A model generated the notes under the pieces. The model saw only the letters and a program-made list of their open reading frames with translations. It did no database searches and was not told where the DNA came from. A DNA stretch of 64,000 nt from Ilumatobacter fluminis (GTDB taxonomy: Bacteria > Actinomycetota > Acidimicrobiia > Acidimicrobiales > Ilumatobacteraceae), in assembly GCF_004364865.1 (NCBI RefSeq), contig NZ_SOAU01000001.1, positions 2,822,001 through 2,886,000 on the forward strand. The letters run 5' to 3'. The translations under genes and the position numbers were made by a program. Below are positions 19,058-27,093 of the stretch, piece by piece (position 1 is the first letter of the stretch; each line of letters begins with the position of its first letter).

Positions 19058-20346
19058 TTGGTCTGGAATTCGAGTTCGGTGATGGGGCAGACGGTCACCA
19101 CCGGGTCGGGGTAGCAGTTGATGACGACGGTCTCGACGCTCACCGCAGCGTCGACGCCGAGTTCGACGGTCTGGAAGCCGTCCTCGTCCTCGATCGTGGC
19201 CACGACCTCGTTGACGGAACCGTCGTCGTCGAGGACGCGGAACAGCAGCTCTCGCGGTCGAGGATCGGGACGGATCACCTGGCCGCCGTCTTCTTGTTTG
19301 CCCGGGTGCACGAGCACGTGCTCGACATCGGTCGCTTCGACGAAGGTGACCGTGACCGAGGCGTCGCGGTCGGCGGGGTCGGGCTCCCAGTACGTCAGGG
19401 TGTTGCTGTCGGTCACATCGGCGGCGTCGGTGGGCGGGAAGGCCGACGACGCCTCGACCCGGTCGGGGTCGATCGGGATGTTGCTGTACGTCGGGCTGAC
19501 CACCCGCCGCACGCTGTCGTAGCCGTCGGACGCCGTGTCGGTCGCCATGTTGCGGACGCTGGGGATCGCGAACCCGACGCCGATGCCGACGATCGCGAGC
19601 AGTGCCAGGAGACGACGGCCCTGGGCGAGCTTGCCGAGGAACTTGCCACGCGCGACCCGGGCCTTGCTCCCGACGGTGCCGTGGGTGCCGCGGTCGGGCC
19701 GTTCGCTGGCCTTGAGCGGCTCCTTCTTCTTCCTGGTCGGGACGAGACGCCGCCACCACGAGGCCTTCTTGACCTCGGCCTCGATCAGCGAGTCGCCGCA
19801 CCGGCGGCAGAACTTGCGGGTGTCGGGGTTGCCCTCGCCGCACGCCCCGCAGATCAGATCGCCCGGCAGGATCGTGCGGCTCGGCGGTTGCTTGACCTTG
19901 CGGGGCCGCGCTCGCGCCTCCTGCGGCACGACCGCTTCGGGGGTTCGCGCCCCGGCCGGGCCGTCGGTCGTCGTCGACGGCGCCGAGCGCGGCGTGGCCG
20001 TCTCGGCCGGCTCCTGCGCCGTCTCGGTGGCCAGCAGCGCTCGGGCCCGCCGTTGCTCGTCGGTGAGCTCGGCGTCGGCGTCGATCGCCGTCCCCGATCC
20101 GGGGCTCCCCGCCGGGCCGGTCGGGTCGGACGGCGATCCGGTCGGTGGCGGAAGGTGGTCACCGGTGATCGCGTGCTTGATCCGTGTCACCAGCCCGTCG
20201 CGTTCGGGCGCCGCGAACTCCGTGACGGGCTCGGGTTCGGATCCGTCGTCGATGCGTTCGCCGCTGTGCTCGAGGAACGCCGGGCAACCGCCGCAGAAAA
20301 GGTCGTCGTCGTCGTTCTGCGTGCCGCATTCCTTGCAGACGATCAT
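19051..20346 (-). CDS. Double zinc-ribbon membrane protein with C-terminal discoidin-like domain
   Basis: A 431-residue protein, last in the injection-system operon. Residues 1-25 form a zinc ribbon (CKECGTQNDDDDLFCGGC). A linker rich in Pro/Glu follows, then a second ribbon (CGACGEGNPDTRKFCRRCG) near 160-185. A basic stretch precedes a membrane helix (LLALLAIVGIGVGFAI, about 243-260). The external part has a beta-sandwich look (NTLTYWEPDPADRDASVTVTF), resembling F5/8-type or NADase-associated glycan-binding domains. The topology suggests ribbons inside and a binding domain outside. It could tie the particle or its loading to the envelope; that is inference. Confidence 0.75.
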   Translation of the reverse strand: MIVCKECGTQNDDDDLFCGGCPAFLEHSGERIDDGSEPEPVTEFAAPERDGLVTRIKHAITGDHLPPPTGSPSDPTGPAGSPGSGTAIDADAELTDEQRRARALLATETAQEPAETATPRSAPSTTTDGPAGARTPEAVVPQEARARPRKVKQPPSRTILPGDLICGACGEGNPDTRKFCRRCGDSLIEAEVKKASWWRRLVPTRKKKEPLKASERPDRGTHGTVGSKARVARGKFLGKLAQGRRLLALLAIVGIGVGFAIPSVRNMATDTASDGYDSVRRVVSPTYSNIPIDPDRVEASSAFPPTDAADVTDSNTLTYWEPDPADRDASVTVTFVEATDVEHVLVHPGKQEDGGQVIRPDPRPRELLFRVLDDDGSVNEVVATIEDEDGFQTVELGVDAAVSVETVVINCYPDPVVTVCPITELEFQTKD

Positions 20347-20376
20347 CGGGTGTCCTCCCCTTGGTCGGTCATCGCG

Positions 20377-21192
20377 TCACGAGCCGTCGTCGGGTGGGTC
20401 GCCGGCTGCATCGACCTCGGGCCCGTCCCCACGGGGCCCCTCGGTGGTCGAGCGTAGTTCGTCGGGTTCGGACGTGTCCCCGGTTTCCCCCGCTGCCACC
20501 GTCGGCGGCACCGGCGCCGGGCCAGTCTGCGACGTGTCGTCCGCGACCGGCGACGATGATGACGATGGTGTTGGTGCCGGCGGCGGGGGTGGTGGCGGTG
20601 GCGGGGGCGGCGGCGAAGCCGATGGCGGCGACGGCGCGGTGCCGGTCGGGTCGTGCTCGATCTCGATGCGGTGCCGAATGTGTGCCGGCTTCGACAACCG
20701 GACCATCGTCTCGAGCCGGTCGGCGTCGACGGCGTCCGGGTCGGCCACCCGGAGGCGCACCACCAACTCGGGTTCGTCGCTGCCCGGCAGCTCGGCGTCG
20801 GGTGTCGACGACCACCGCACCCCGGCGCCGTCGTCGATCTCCGGACGGGTGCCGGTGTACAGCTCGATCAGATCGGCCAGCCCGCGAGCCGTTCCGCGAG
20901 CGTCGTGCAGGCGGTACGCGGAGGCGACGAGTTCTCGGCGGCGCGGCTCGGTCCAGGTCTGGTCGAGTTCGAGGCCGACCCAGGTCGACAGCCACTCCAC
21001 GAAGTCGAGCGGCGCCAACCTGGCGTCGAGGTAGGCGGCGAAGTTGTCGATCGTCGTCGGCACCGGGGCGACGACGGCGTCGAGCCCCGAGCACCACCGC
21101 TGCGCGAGCTCGTCGTCGTGGAAGAGCGCCGGGAGCATGTGGCCGATGCGGCTCCTGACGCCGAGGTCGGGCACCGTGCGGCGGGCGCTCAC
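20377..21192 (-). CDS. Tail protein I-like baseplate component
   Basis: A 271-residue protein resembling phage P2 gpI and Afp12-type baseplate wedge proteins. The conserved part is N-terminal: LPALFHDDELAQRWCSGLDAV, LDFVEWLSTWVGLELDQTW, RRRELVASAYRLHDARGTARGL, IELYTGTRPEI. After about residue 185 the tail is low complexity, with a run of 12 prolines and Ser/Asp-rich sequence. It starts with GTG, 13 bp after the baseplate J stop. In related systems this protein completes the wedge with gpJ and gp25. Confidence 0.85.
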   Translation of the reverse strand: MSARRTVPDLGVRSRIGHMLPALFHDDELAQRWCSGLDAVVAPVPTTIDNFAAYLDARLAPLDFVEWLSTWVGLELDQTWTEPRRRELVASAYRLHDARGTARGLADLIELYTGTRPEIDDGAGVRWSSTPDAELPGSDEPELVVRLRVADPDAVDADRLETMVRLSKPAHIRHRIEIEHDPTGTAPSPPSASPPPPPPPPPPPPAPTPSSSSSPVADDTSQTGPAPVPPTVAAGETGDTSEPDELRSTTEGPRGDGPEVDAAGDPPDDGS

Positions 21193-21205
21193 GGGCCGTG
21201 TCCGA

Positions 21206-23146
21206 TCATCGGTCGACCACCTGCACCTGGTGCTCGTACGAGAAGACGAGGCTGTGCGGATCGAGCACGAGCCGCTGCACGCTCTCGCCGCGCTCCCCCG
21301 TCACCGGATCGGCTGCGAACAAGCGGGCGTCCTCGATGATGTCGGTGCCGGGTAGCCGTTGCAGTACTGCGTACACCTCGCCGACGTGGACGGGACGGCC
21401 GAAGGGCCAGCCGTCGCCGTCGGGTCCGCCGTGGGTCGGGTGGAGGTAGTCGTACAGCGCGCGGAGACAGTCGTCGCGCAGTGGCTCGGTGGCGAAACGT
21501 CGTCGGGCACGGACCCGGGCGACGACCGTCACGCCCTGGTAGCGCGGCGGCTCGACGACCACCCGAGCGCCGATCGTGCGCCGTTCGTCGAGGTAGTCGG
21601 CGATCCGTTCGAGCGACCCGTCGTCGGGGATCAGCTGCTCGAAGCGGAGCCGTCCCTGCTCGTCGTCGGCGACGGCGGGCACGACGAGCACGCGCACACC
21701 GCTCGAGTCGGCGGCCGGCACCGCTCGAACTCGGAGGATCTCGGGTGCCGCGAGGCGGGCCAGTTGCTCGTAGTCCTCCACCGTCACGGCACGGTTCCGG
21801 GTGCGGAGCGTGATCGGACCACGCACCTTGGCGTTCTCCAGGTCTTCACCGTCGAGGCCGCCGGCGGCCGAGCGCCGGTTGACGACTCGATTGACGGTCG
21901 GGATCGGTGTCCGGAGGATCGTGATCGCACCGGCGGCGACGTTGGCCTTGCGGCCGCCCCCGGTCCGGTACCGCTCGACCCGGATGGTCGCTCCGGTCGG
22001 TGGAACAGCGCCGTACTGCTGCACTCCGCCGTCGGCGAGGCGCACCATCGGACCGAACGCGACCTCACCCGACGTCGCGTCGAGCTGGAAGTGACGCGAG
22101 TCGGGCTCGGAGTCGGCGAAGTCGGACACCGAACGCCAGTCGACCCAGCCGTCGTCACCGGACACCTCGACGACGACCTCCTGGCCGGGAACGACGGGCG
22201 CGTGTTCGAGCCGGAACCGTTGGCCGGGAACGCCATCGGATACACCGAGCGTCTCGTTCACGACGGTCTTGGCGTGTACTGCCGGTGCGGTGCCGCCGAC
22301 GGTCATCACCTCGAGCGCGAGGATGCGCGGCGACGCGGAGTACTCCGGCTGGGTCTCGAACGCTTCGACCACCCGAGCGCGCAACCACCCGCCGTTCGCG
22401 CCGTCGACGACCGACACCTCGTGGTCGTCGGGCAGGTGGATCACGACGTCGCCGGCCCGGTTCAGACCACCGGTCGTGTCGCTCTCGACGTCGCACGGCG
22501 ACCACCCGTCACCGTTCCACGCCTCCCACGCGAGCGGCGGATTGGTCGGGTCGACGCCGATGCCCTCGATGTCGCACGCGAAGCGCAGCAGGAGCGCGTT
22601 CGACGGCGCACTGTCGTCGAGCCCGATCAGGAACCGGTCGCCCGCCACGGGCGTCTCGCTGAAGCAGAAGAAGGGTTGCCCACCGACGAACGCCTCGTCG
22701 TGGTGCCGGACCAGGTCGTCGTCGGCCCGTTGGCTGGCCACGTGGTCGACGGTCGTCGGCACGATGGTCAGGGGCCGGGTCGTGGAGAAGTCGATCGGTT
22801 CGTCCTCGGGCGTGCGCGCCGTCGCGACCTCGGTGTGCTCGGGGATCCTGAGTGGCTCGGTGGCGGGCGCCGACAGCCAGAAGGTGACGTCGACGTTGGC
22901 GGCCGTCGGCGGGAAGAGTTGGACCCCGATGAGTTCGAGGAACTTGACGTAGTGCCGGTCGGGCACACGGTTCAGTCGGTACAGCAGGACGTCGGTCATC
23001 GAGGCGAACGTCTCGATCAGGGTGACGCCGGGATCGGACACGTTGTGATCGGTCCATTCCGGGCATCGCTGCTGCACGTAGCGCTTGGCCTCGTCGACGA
23101 GGTCTTGGAACGAGCGGTCGTCGAGGCGTGGTGTGGGCAACGACAT
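21206..23146 (-). CDS. Baseplate J-like protein
   Basis: A 646-residue homologue of phage gpJ/T4 gp6 and Afp11, the main baseplate wedge protein. The start at 23146 gives MSLPTPRLDDRSFQDLVDEA, followed by the family block DHNVSDPGVTLIETFASMTDVLLYRLNRVPD. Further markers are the beta-rich middle, RTRNRAVTVEDYEQLARLA and the C-terminal RRTIGARVVVEPPRYQGVTV. It starts 1 bp after the gp25 stop and is followed by the gpI-like gene, the usual order. Only one J-type gene is present, whereas Afp/PVC systems have two related ones. Confidence 0.93.
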   Translation of the reverse strand: MSLPTPRLDDRSFQDLVDEAKRYVQQRCPEWTDHNVSDPGVTLIETFASMTDVLLYRLNRVPDRHYVKFLELIGVQLFPPTAANVDVTFWLSAPATEPLRIPEHTEVATARTPEDEPIDFSTTRPLTIVPTTVDHVASQRADDDLVRHHDEAFVGGQPFFCFSETPVAGDRFLIGLDDSAPSNALLLRFACDIEGIGVDPTNPPLAWEAWNGDGWSPCDVESDTTGGLNRAGDVVIHLPDDHEVSVVDGANGGWLRARVVEAFETQPEYSASPRILALEVMTVGGTAPAVHAKTVVNETLGVSDGVPGQRFRLEHAPVVPGQEVVVEVSGDDGWVDWRSVSDFADSEPDSRHFQLDATSGEVAFGPMVRLADGGVQQYGAVPPTGATIRVERYRTGGGRKANVAAGAITILRTPIPTVNRVVNRRSAAGGLDGEDLENAKVRGPITLRTRNRAVTVEDYEQLARLAAPEILRVRAVPAADSSGVRVLVVPAVADDEQGRLRFEQLIPDDGSLERIADYLDERRTIGARVVVEPPRYQGVTVVARVRARRRFATEPLRDDCLRALYDYLHPTHGGPDGDGWPFGRPVHVGEVYAVLQRLPGTDIIEDARLFAADPVTGERGESVQRLVLDPHSLVFSYEHQVQVVDR

Positions 23147-23147
23147 G

Positions 23148-23558
23148 TCAGTCCTCTCCGGGGATCGTGTAGAAGGGGAAGACGAGGTTGCGGGCGTCGT
23201 TCGTCGACTTGATGCGGTACGAGATGTCGATGTAGACGATGCTCGGCCGGTCGTCGTCGAATCCGACGTCAACGTCGGTGACGTCGATACGCGGTTCCCA
23301 CTGCTTGAGCGACGTGCGCACCTCGTGCGCGATCAGTCCGGCCGTGGTGGCGTCGGCAGACGCGAACACGTGCTCGTGGATGCGGCAGCCGAATGCCGGC
23401 CGCATCGGTCGCTCGCCTGGCGCAGTGCCGAGAACGAGTCGCATGGCCTGCTGGATGTTGTGGTCGTCGGACACCATGGCGACGCCGCCGGCCGCGTCGA
23501 TGCGTAGCGGGAACGACCACCCGCGTCCGATGAACTGCTGAGCCACGGCCGACCTCAC
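23148..23558 (-). CDS. GPW/gp25 family baseplate protein
   Basis: A 136-residue homologue of T4 gp25/Afp9, which holds the baseplate wedge to the sheath. The EPR-type core reads LKQWEPRIDVTDVDVGF, followed by VYIDISYRIKSTNDARNLVFPFY. The N-terminus FIGRGWSFPLRIDAAGGVA is typical. The GTG at 23558 overlaps the PAAR stop as GTGA, which fixes the start better than the in-frame GTG at 23546. Confidence 0.92.
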   Translation of the reverse strand: MRSAVAQQFIGRGWSFPLRIDAAGGVAMVSDDHNIQQAMRLVLGTAPGERPMRPAFGCRIHEHVFASADATTAGLIAHEVRTSLKQWEPRIDVTDVDVGFDDDRPSIVYIDISYRIKSTNDARNLVFPFYTIPGED

Positions 23559-23944
23559 GCGATCTGGACGGTCGCCGCCGTCCCCGTCAGTTGCCCCGGC
23601 GCACCGAAGCACACGATGCACGACGAGCCCGTTCGCGCCGCCGGCTTGCCGCCGATCAGCACCGTAGGGCTCCCGCCGGTGATCGTTCCTTTCTGGACCG
23701 CCGGCACGGCGAAGGGGTCGCTCACGTGCAGGCCGACGTGCGGTGGTGTGTTCAGGCCGTTGGCGCCCACGACCGCGGCGGGCACCCCACCGATGAGGAC
23801 GGTCGGCTCGCACCCGAGCGTCACCGGCGCGCTGAACGGGAACGGCGGGCCGGGCTGTGGCGCCCCCGACGCCGGGTTCGGGATCTGGTGCCCCGCGCAC
23901 GTCGCGGTGATCAGGTCGTTCTGCACTGCTGCCGGTGTTCCCAT
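23555..23944 (-). CDS. PAAR-type spike tip protein
   Basis: A 129-residue PAAR-like protein that would cap the spike. The start at 23944 gives MGTPAAVQNDLITATCAGHQ. Two glycine-rich repeats, PTVLIGGVPAAVVGANGLN and PTVLIGGKPAARTGSSCI, form the expected cone. Several Cys and His residues (CAGHQ, LGCEPT, CIVCFGAPG) could bind the tip metal. It lies between the spike and gp25 genes, as in most eCIS operons. Confidence 0.88.
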   Translation of the reverse strand: MGTPAAVQNDLITATCAGHQIPNPASGAPQPGPPFPFSAPVTLGCEPTVLIGGVPAAVVGANGLNTPPHVGLHVSDPFAVPAVQKGTITGGSPTVLIGGKPAARTGSSCIVCFGAPGQLTGTAATVQIA

Positions 23945-23964
23945 GATGGTCCTCTCCGCTCGGC

Positions 23965-25719
23965 TCAGTTGAGCTTCACGATGCCGCCCTTCACTTCGGT
24001 CTGGCCGCTGCCTTCGAGCGTGGCGTTGGCGCCGCTCATCTCGAGGTTGCCGTCGGCTTCGATCGTCACCGACGTGCCGGAGATCTTGACGTCGCCACCC
24101 TTCAGTTCGATCTCGCGCGCCGCCTCGACGAGCACCTTGGCGTCGCTCTTGACCTCGATCAGTTCGTCGGTCTCCGAGATGGTGATGCGGAAGCCTCCGT
24201 TGCTCGACGTCAGCACGATCGAGTCGTCGTCGCTCTGCTCGCTGATCGCGATCTCGTGGCCTTTGGTACTCGTCCACCGACGGGCCTTGATGCCGCCGTC
24301 GCTGCCGTCGACGTAGGAGTCGGAGGGCGGTGCGTCGAGGCCGTTGTACAAGCCGCCGAGCACGTACGGGCGACGCATGTCGCCGCGTTCGAACACGACC
24401 AGCACCTCGTCGTCGACCTCGGGCGTGTTGAAGAAGCCGCGCAGGCTGCCCGCCCCCGGATAGGCGACACGGGCCCAGTCGCTCTCGTAGTCGTCGCTGA
24501 GCCATGGGAACTTCACCTTGACCCGTCCGATCTTCTCCGGATCCTGTGCGTTGGTGACGAGCGCGACGACGGCGCCGAAGATCGGTGGGGCTCCGTTCGC
24601 GGTGGCGCCGAGCGACGAGAGCCCGAGCAGCGAGCGTTCCTGATGACCGGCGACCTCGAAGTCGGTGTGGTAGCCCGACTCGTCGAACCGATGGCGTGCG
24701 TGCGACACGAAGTACTCGCCGTCGAACGGTCCGGCACCGGAGATCGTCAGCTTGCCGCCGGTGACGATCACCGGATTGCCCTCGGCGGTGCCCTCGGCTT
24801 CGGCGAACGAGGAGGCGATCAGCGCGGCGGTCGACTCGGCGAGCGCCTGCGCCTCCTCGGCCGTCGCGATCGGTCGCTCACAGGTGAGGTACGGCTGGCC
24901 GCCGAACACGTCGGCGAGGTCGGTCGGCGTCCACCGTGACTCTTCCAACGTCACGCTCGACGTCGCCGCATCGGCTTCGTGGGTGACGGCCTGCTTCCGG
25001 GCCATGTCCCAGCCGCGTGCCTCGACGCGCGACACCTGTTGGGCGCCGGTCACTCGGGGCCGGAAACACAGCAGGCCCTGGCCGACCGCCAAGTCGGATG
25101 CGCCTCCTCCGAGGAGCCCGCCCGCTGCACTGCCGAGTCCGCCCCCGCCGCTGTCGCCGTCGGCCGCTGTGAACGAGAACTGCCCGTCGCGTACGGCGAC
25201 CTTGAAGCCGATCTCCTGTGCCCGCCACCGGAGGAACTCCCAATCGGTCGTGTTGATCTGGCTCACGTGGTCGTGCACCGTCGTGGTCGAATCGACCGTG
25301 CCGACCGACAGACCGGCGTCGCCGGCGATCCGCCGAGCGAGGTCGCTGTCGGTCACATTGTTGAACGAGCGGGTCTTGCGACCGGACTGCAAACGGTGCG
25401 AGGCGTCGTAGCCCCGGATCACCAAGAAGCGGTTGCCGTACTCGTACACCGCTTCGATCGAGGTGATCTCGGCCTTGATGAGCGTCGCTTCGGCCGCCTC
25501 GCCGAGTTGACCGGCACGGATGTCGATCGTCTGCCCGATCGAGATGCCGAGTCGCGTCCACAGCTCGGGGTCGTCGAACCGCAGGCGGACGAAGACGGAG
25601 TCGGGCAGCACCAGATGGTCGTCGACCCAGACCTCGACGATCTCGCGTCGGATCTCCTCCCGCATCGGCGTGCCGTCGATGCCGACGAACGGGAACTGGG
25701 CGCGTACCTGGACGGTCAC
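23965..25719 (-). CDS. VgrG/gpD-gp5-like central spike protein
   Basis: A 584-residue spike of the Afp8 type. The N-terminal gpD/gp27-like domain (about 1-330) includes GYDASHRLQSGRKTRSFNNV and the family motif DWEFLRWRAQEIGFKVAV. A gp5 OB-fold follows (IFGAVVALVTNAQDPEKIGR, GFFNTPEVDDEVLVVFERGD, PYVLGGLYNG). The C-terminus is a beta-helix of short repeats (VKISGTSVTIEADGNLEMSG). The GTG at 25719 overlaps the LysM gene stop as GTGA. No added effector domain is visible at either end. Confidence 0.92.
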   Translation of the reverse strand: MTVQVRAQFPFVGIDGTPMREEIRREIVEVWVDDHLVLPDSVFVRLRFDDPELWTRLGISIGQTIDIRAGQLGEAAEATLIKAEITSIEAVYEYGNRFLVIRGYDASHRLQSGRKTRSFNNVTDSDLARRIAGDAGLSVGTVDSTTTVHDHVSQINTTDWEFLRWRAQEIGFKVAVRDGQFSFTAADGDSGGGGLGSAAGGLLGGGASDLAVGQGLLCFRPRVTGAQQVSRVEARGWDMARKQAVTHEADAATSSVTLEESRWTPTDLADVFGGQPYLTCERPIATAEEAQALAESTAALIASSFAEAEGTAEGNPVIVTGGKLTISGAGPFDGEYFVSHARHRFDESGYHTDFEVAGHQERSLLGLSSLGATANGAPPIFGAVVALVTNAQDPEKIGRVKVKFPWLSDDYESDWARVAYPGAGSLRGFFNTPEVDDEVLVVFERGDMRRPYVLGGLYNGLDAPPSDSYVDGSDGGIKARRWTSTKGHEIAISEQSDDDSIVLTSSNGGFRITISETDELIEVKSDAKVLVEAAREIELKGGDVKISGTSVTIEADGNLEMSGANATLEGSGQTEVKGGIVKLN

Positions 25720-26492
25720 GCCGAGGCCCGCAGTCGTCGGAGTTCGGTGGCGGCGTCGTCGGCCGACGGCAGGAGCACGACCGTGCCCGGGGCGACCGAC
25801 AGCGGGTCGTCGATGCCGTTCATGTCGGCGATGACCCGCCAGAGCTTGGCGTCCCCCAGTTCGCGGTAGGCGATACCGGCCAGCGAGTCGCCCTCGACGA
25901 GGGACCGCGAGCGCCGACCGGGGGGTCCGCCGGAGGTGGGGTTGGTGGGCACCTGTTCGTCCGGCCGTTCCTTCATGCTGACCGTCACCTCGGCTCGGGC
26001 CGGCGTGCCGTCCTTGCGGAACAGTTCGAACGTGGCGTTGACCGTCTCGAGCTTGCCCGTGAACCCGAACTTGCCCCAGACGAACATCACGAGCGGCGGT
26101 TCGCGCCGGTTCTCCGGGCTCTTCGGATCGGGGTTGCACCAGTTCTGGAGCTTCGACACCATGTCGCCGACGTCGGATCCGGCCGGCGCCTCCCACTCGT
26201 CGAGCAGCGCGGTGAAGCCGAGGGTGCGCGTGCCGGTGTTCGCGAACTGTTCCTGGCCGCCCTGCTCGCTCTCCCGGTTGTTCTGGCCGCCGTACGTCGC
26301 CGACTTGTCGAGGGTGAGTTGGGTCGGATTGAAGCGGAAGTTCATCTCGCTGTCGGTCCAGACGGTCGGGACCATCCCGTCCACACCCGCTGCGTTCGCG
26401 GCGGCGCCGGCGATCGCTCCGCCGAGGCCGCCGCCACCGCCGCCCGCCATCTTCACCAGCTTGGCCTTCTCCAGCTTCATCGGTACCGACAT
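25716..26492 (-). CDS. LysM-domain tube-to-spike adaptor (Afp7-like)
   Basis: A 258-residue protein of the gp53/Afp7 type that joins the tube to the spike. A glycine-rich N-terminus precedes the conserved region DSEMNFRFNPTQLTLDK and LGFTALLDEWEAPAGSDVGD. A LysM domain lies at about 195-245 (RSLVEGDSLAGIAYRELGDAKLWRVIADMNGI). In phage and eCIS homologues the LysM helps baseplate assembly rather than binding cell wall. The gene lies between tube 2 and the spike. Confidence 0.88.
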   Translation of the reverse strand: MSVPMKLEKAKLVKMAGGGGGGLGGAIAGAAANAAGVDGMVPTVWTDSEMNFRFNPTQLTLDKSATYGGQNNRESEQGGQEQFANTGTRTLGFTALLDEWEAPAGSDVGDMVSKLQNWCNPDPKSPENRREPPLVMFVWGKFGFTGKLETVNATFELFRKDGTPARAEVTVSMKERPDEQVPTNPTSGGPPGRRSRSLVEGDSLAGIAYRELGDAKLWRVIADMNGIDDPLSVAPGTVVLLPSADDAATELRRLRASA

Positions 26493-26516
26493 GGTTCTCT
26501 CCTCACGCTCGACGGC

Positions 26517-26963
26517 TCACAAGTTGGCGGCGTTGCCCGCCATGCCCAGGTCGAAGAAGCCTTCGTGGGCGATCACCAAGGTTTCGGTCAGGACCCCGGT
26601 GGCGCCGGCCTCGATCGCCCCGGCCGACCACGTCACGGGGAACACGCCCATCAGGCTCCACGTGACGATCTCCTTGCCGGCGGTGTCCATGACCGAGATC
26701 CGGCCGGTCGACCGCTTCACCATCGACTGGTACGAGGCGAACCACGAGGCCAGGCCGATCGACTCGCTGTTCACGGCCCGTGTCAGCGTGACGTTCTCGT
26801 ACGAGAGTCGGCCCGGCATCTGATGCACATAGCCGTTCTGGCCGCCCTCCTCGTAGGTCTTCACCGAATAGGTTGCCTTGAGGCCTTCGCACTTGGCGAA
26901 GGTGCCGAGCGGGCAGTTGTCGACCGCCACCTTGAAGCCCGCCTGCACGGCTGGTTCGGTCAT
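26517..26963 (-). CDS. Contractile tail tube protein 2
   Basis: A 148-residue gp19/Afp1-like tube protein. Typical blocks are AGFKVAVDNCPLGTFAKCEGL, LTRAVNSESIGLASWFASYQ, and WSLMGVFPVTWSAGAIEAGATGVLTETLVIAHEGF. The ATG at 26963 has a GAGG site eight bases upstream; a GTG three codons earlier is possible. It follows the DUF4157 gene and probably forms the tube layer near the baseplate, since it lies next to the LysM adaptor, while tube 1 lies next to the sheath. Confidence 0.9.
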   Translation of the reverse strand: MTEPAVQAGFKVAVDNCPLGTFAKCEGLKATYSVKTYEEGGQNGYVHQMPGRLSYENVTLTRAVNSESIGLASWFASYQSMVKRSTGRISVMDTAGKEIVTWSLMGVFPVTWSAGAIEAGATGVLTETLVIAHEGFFDLGMAGNAANL

Positions 26964-27093
26964 CGTGGCCACCTCGGTTCGTGCCGGTCGTCGGTCGGGG
27001 TCGTCAGAGCGCCCGACGTGAGGTGCACTGTGTCGTGCATCGTGTCGTGGGTCGTGTCCATGATCGTTTCGTGGGTCGTGTCGCGCATCGTGC

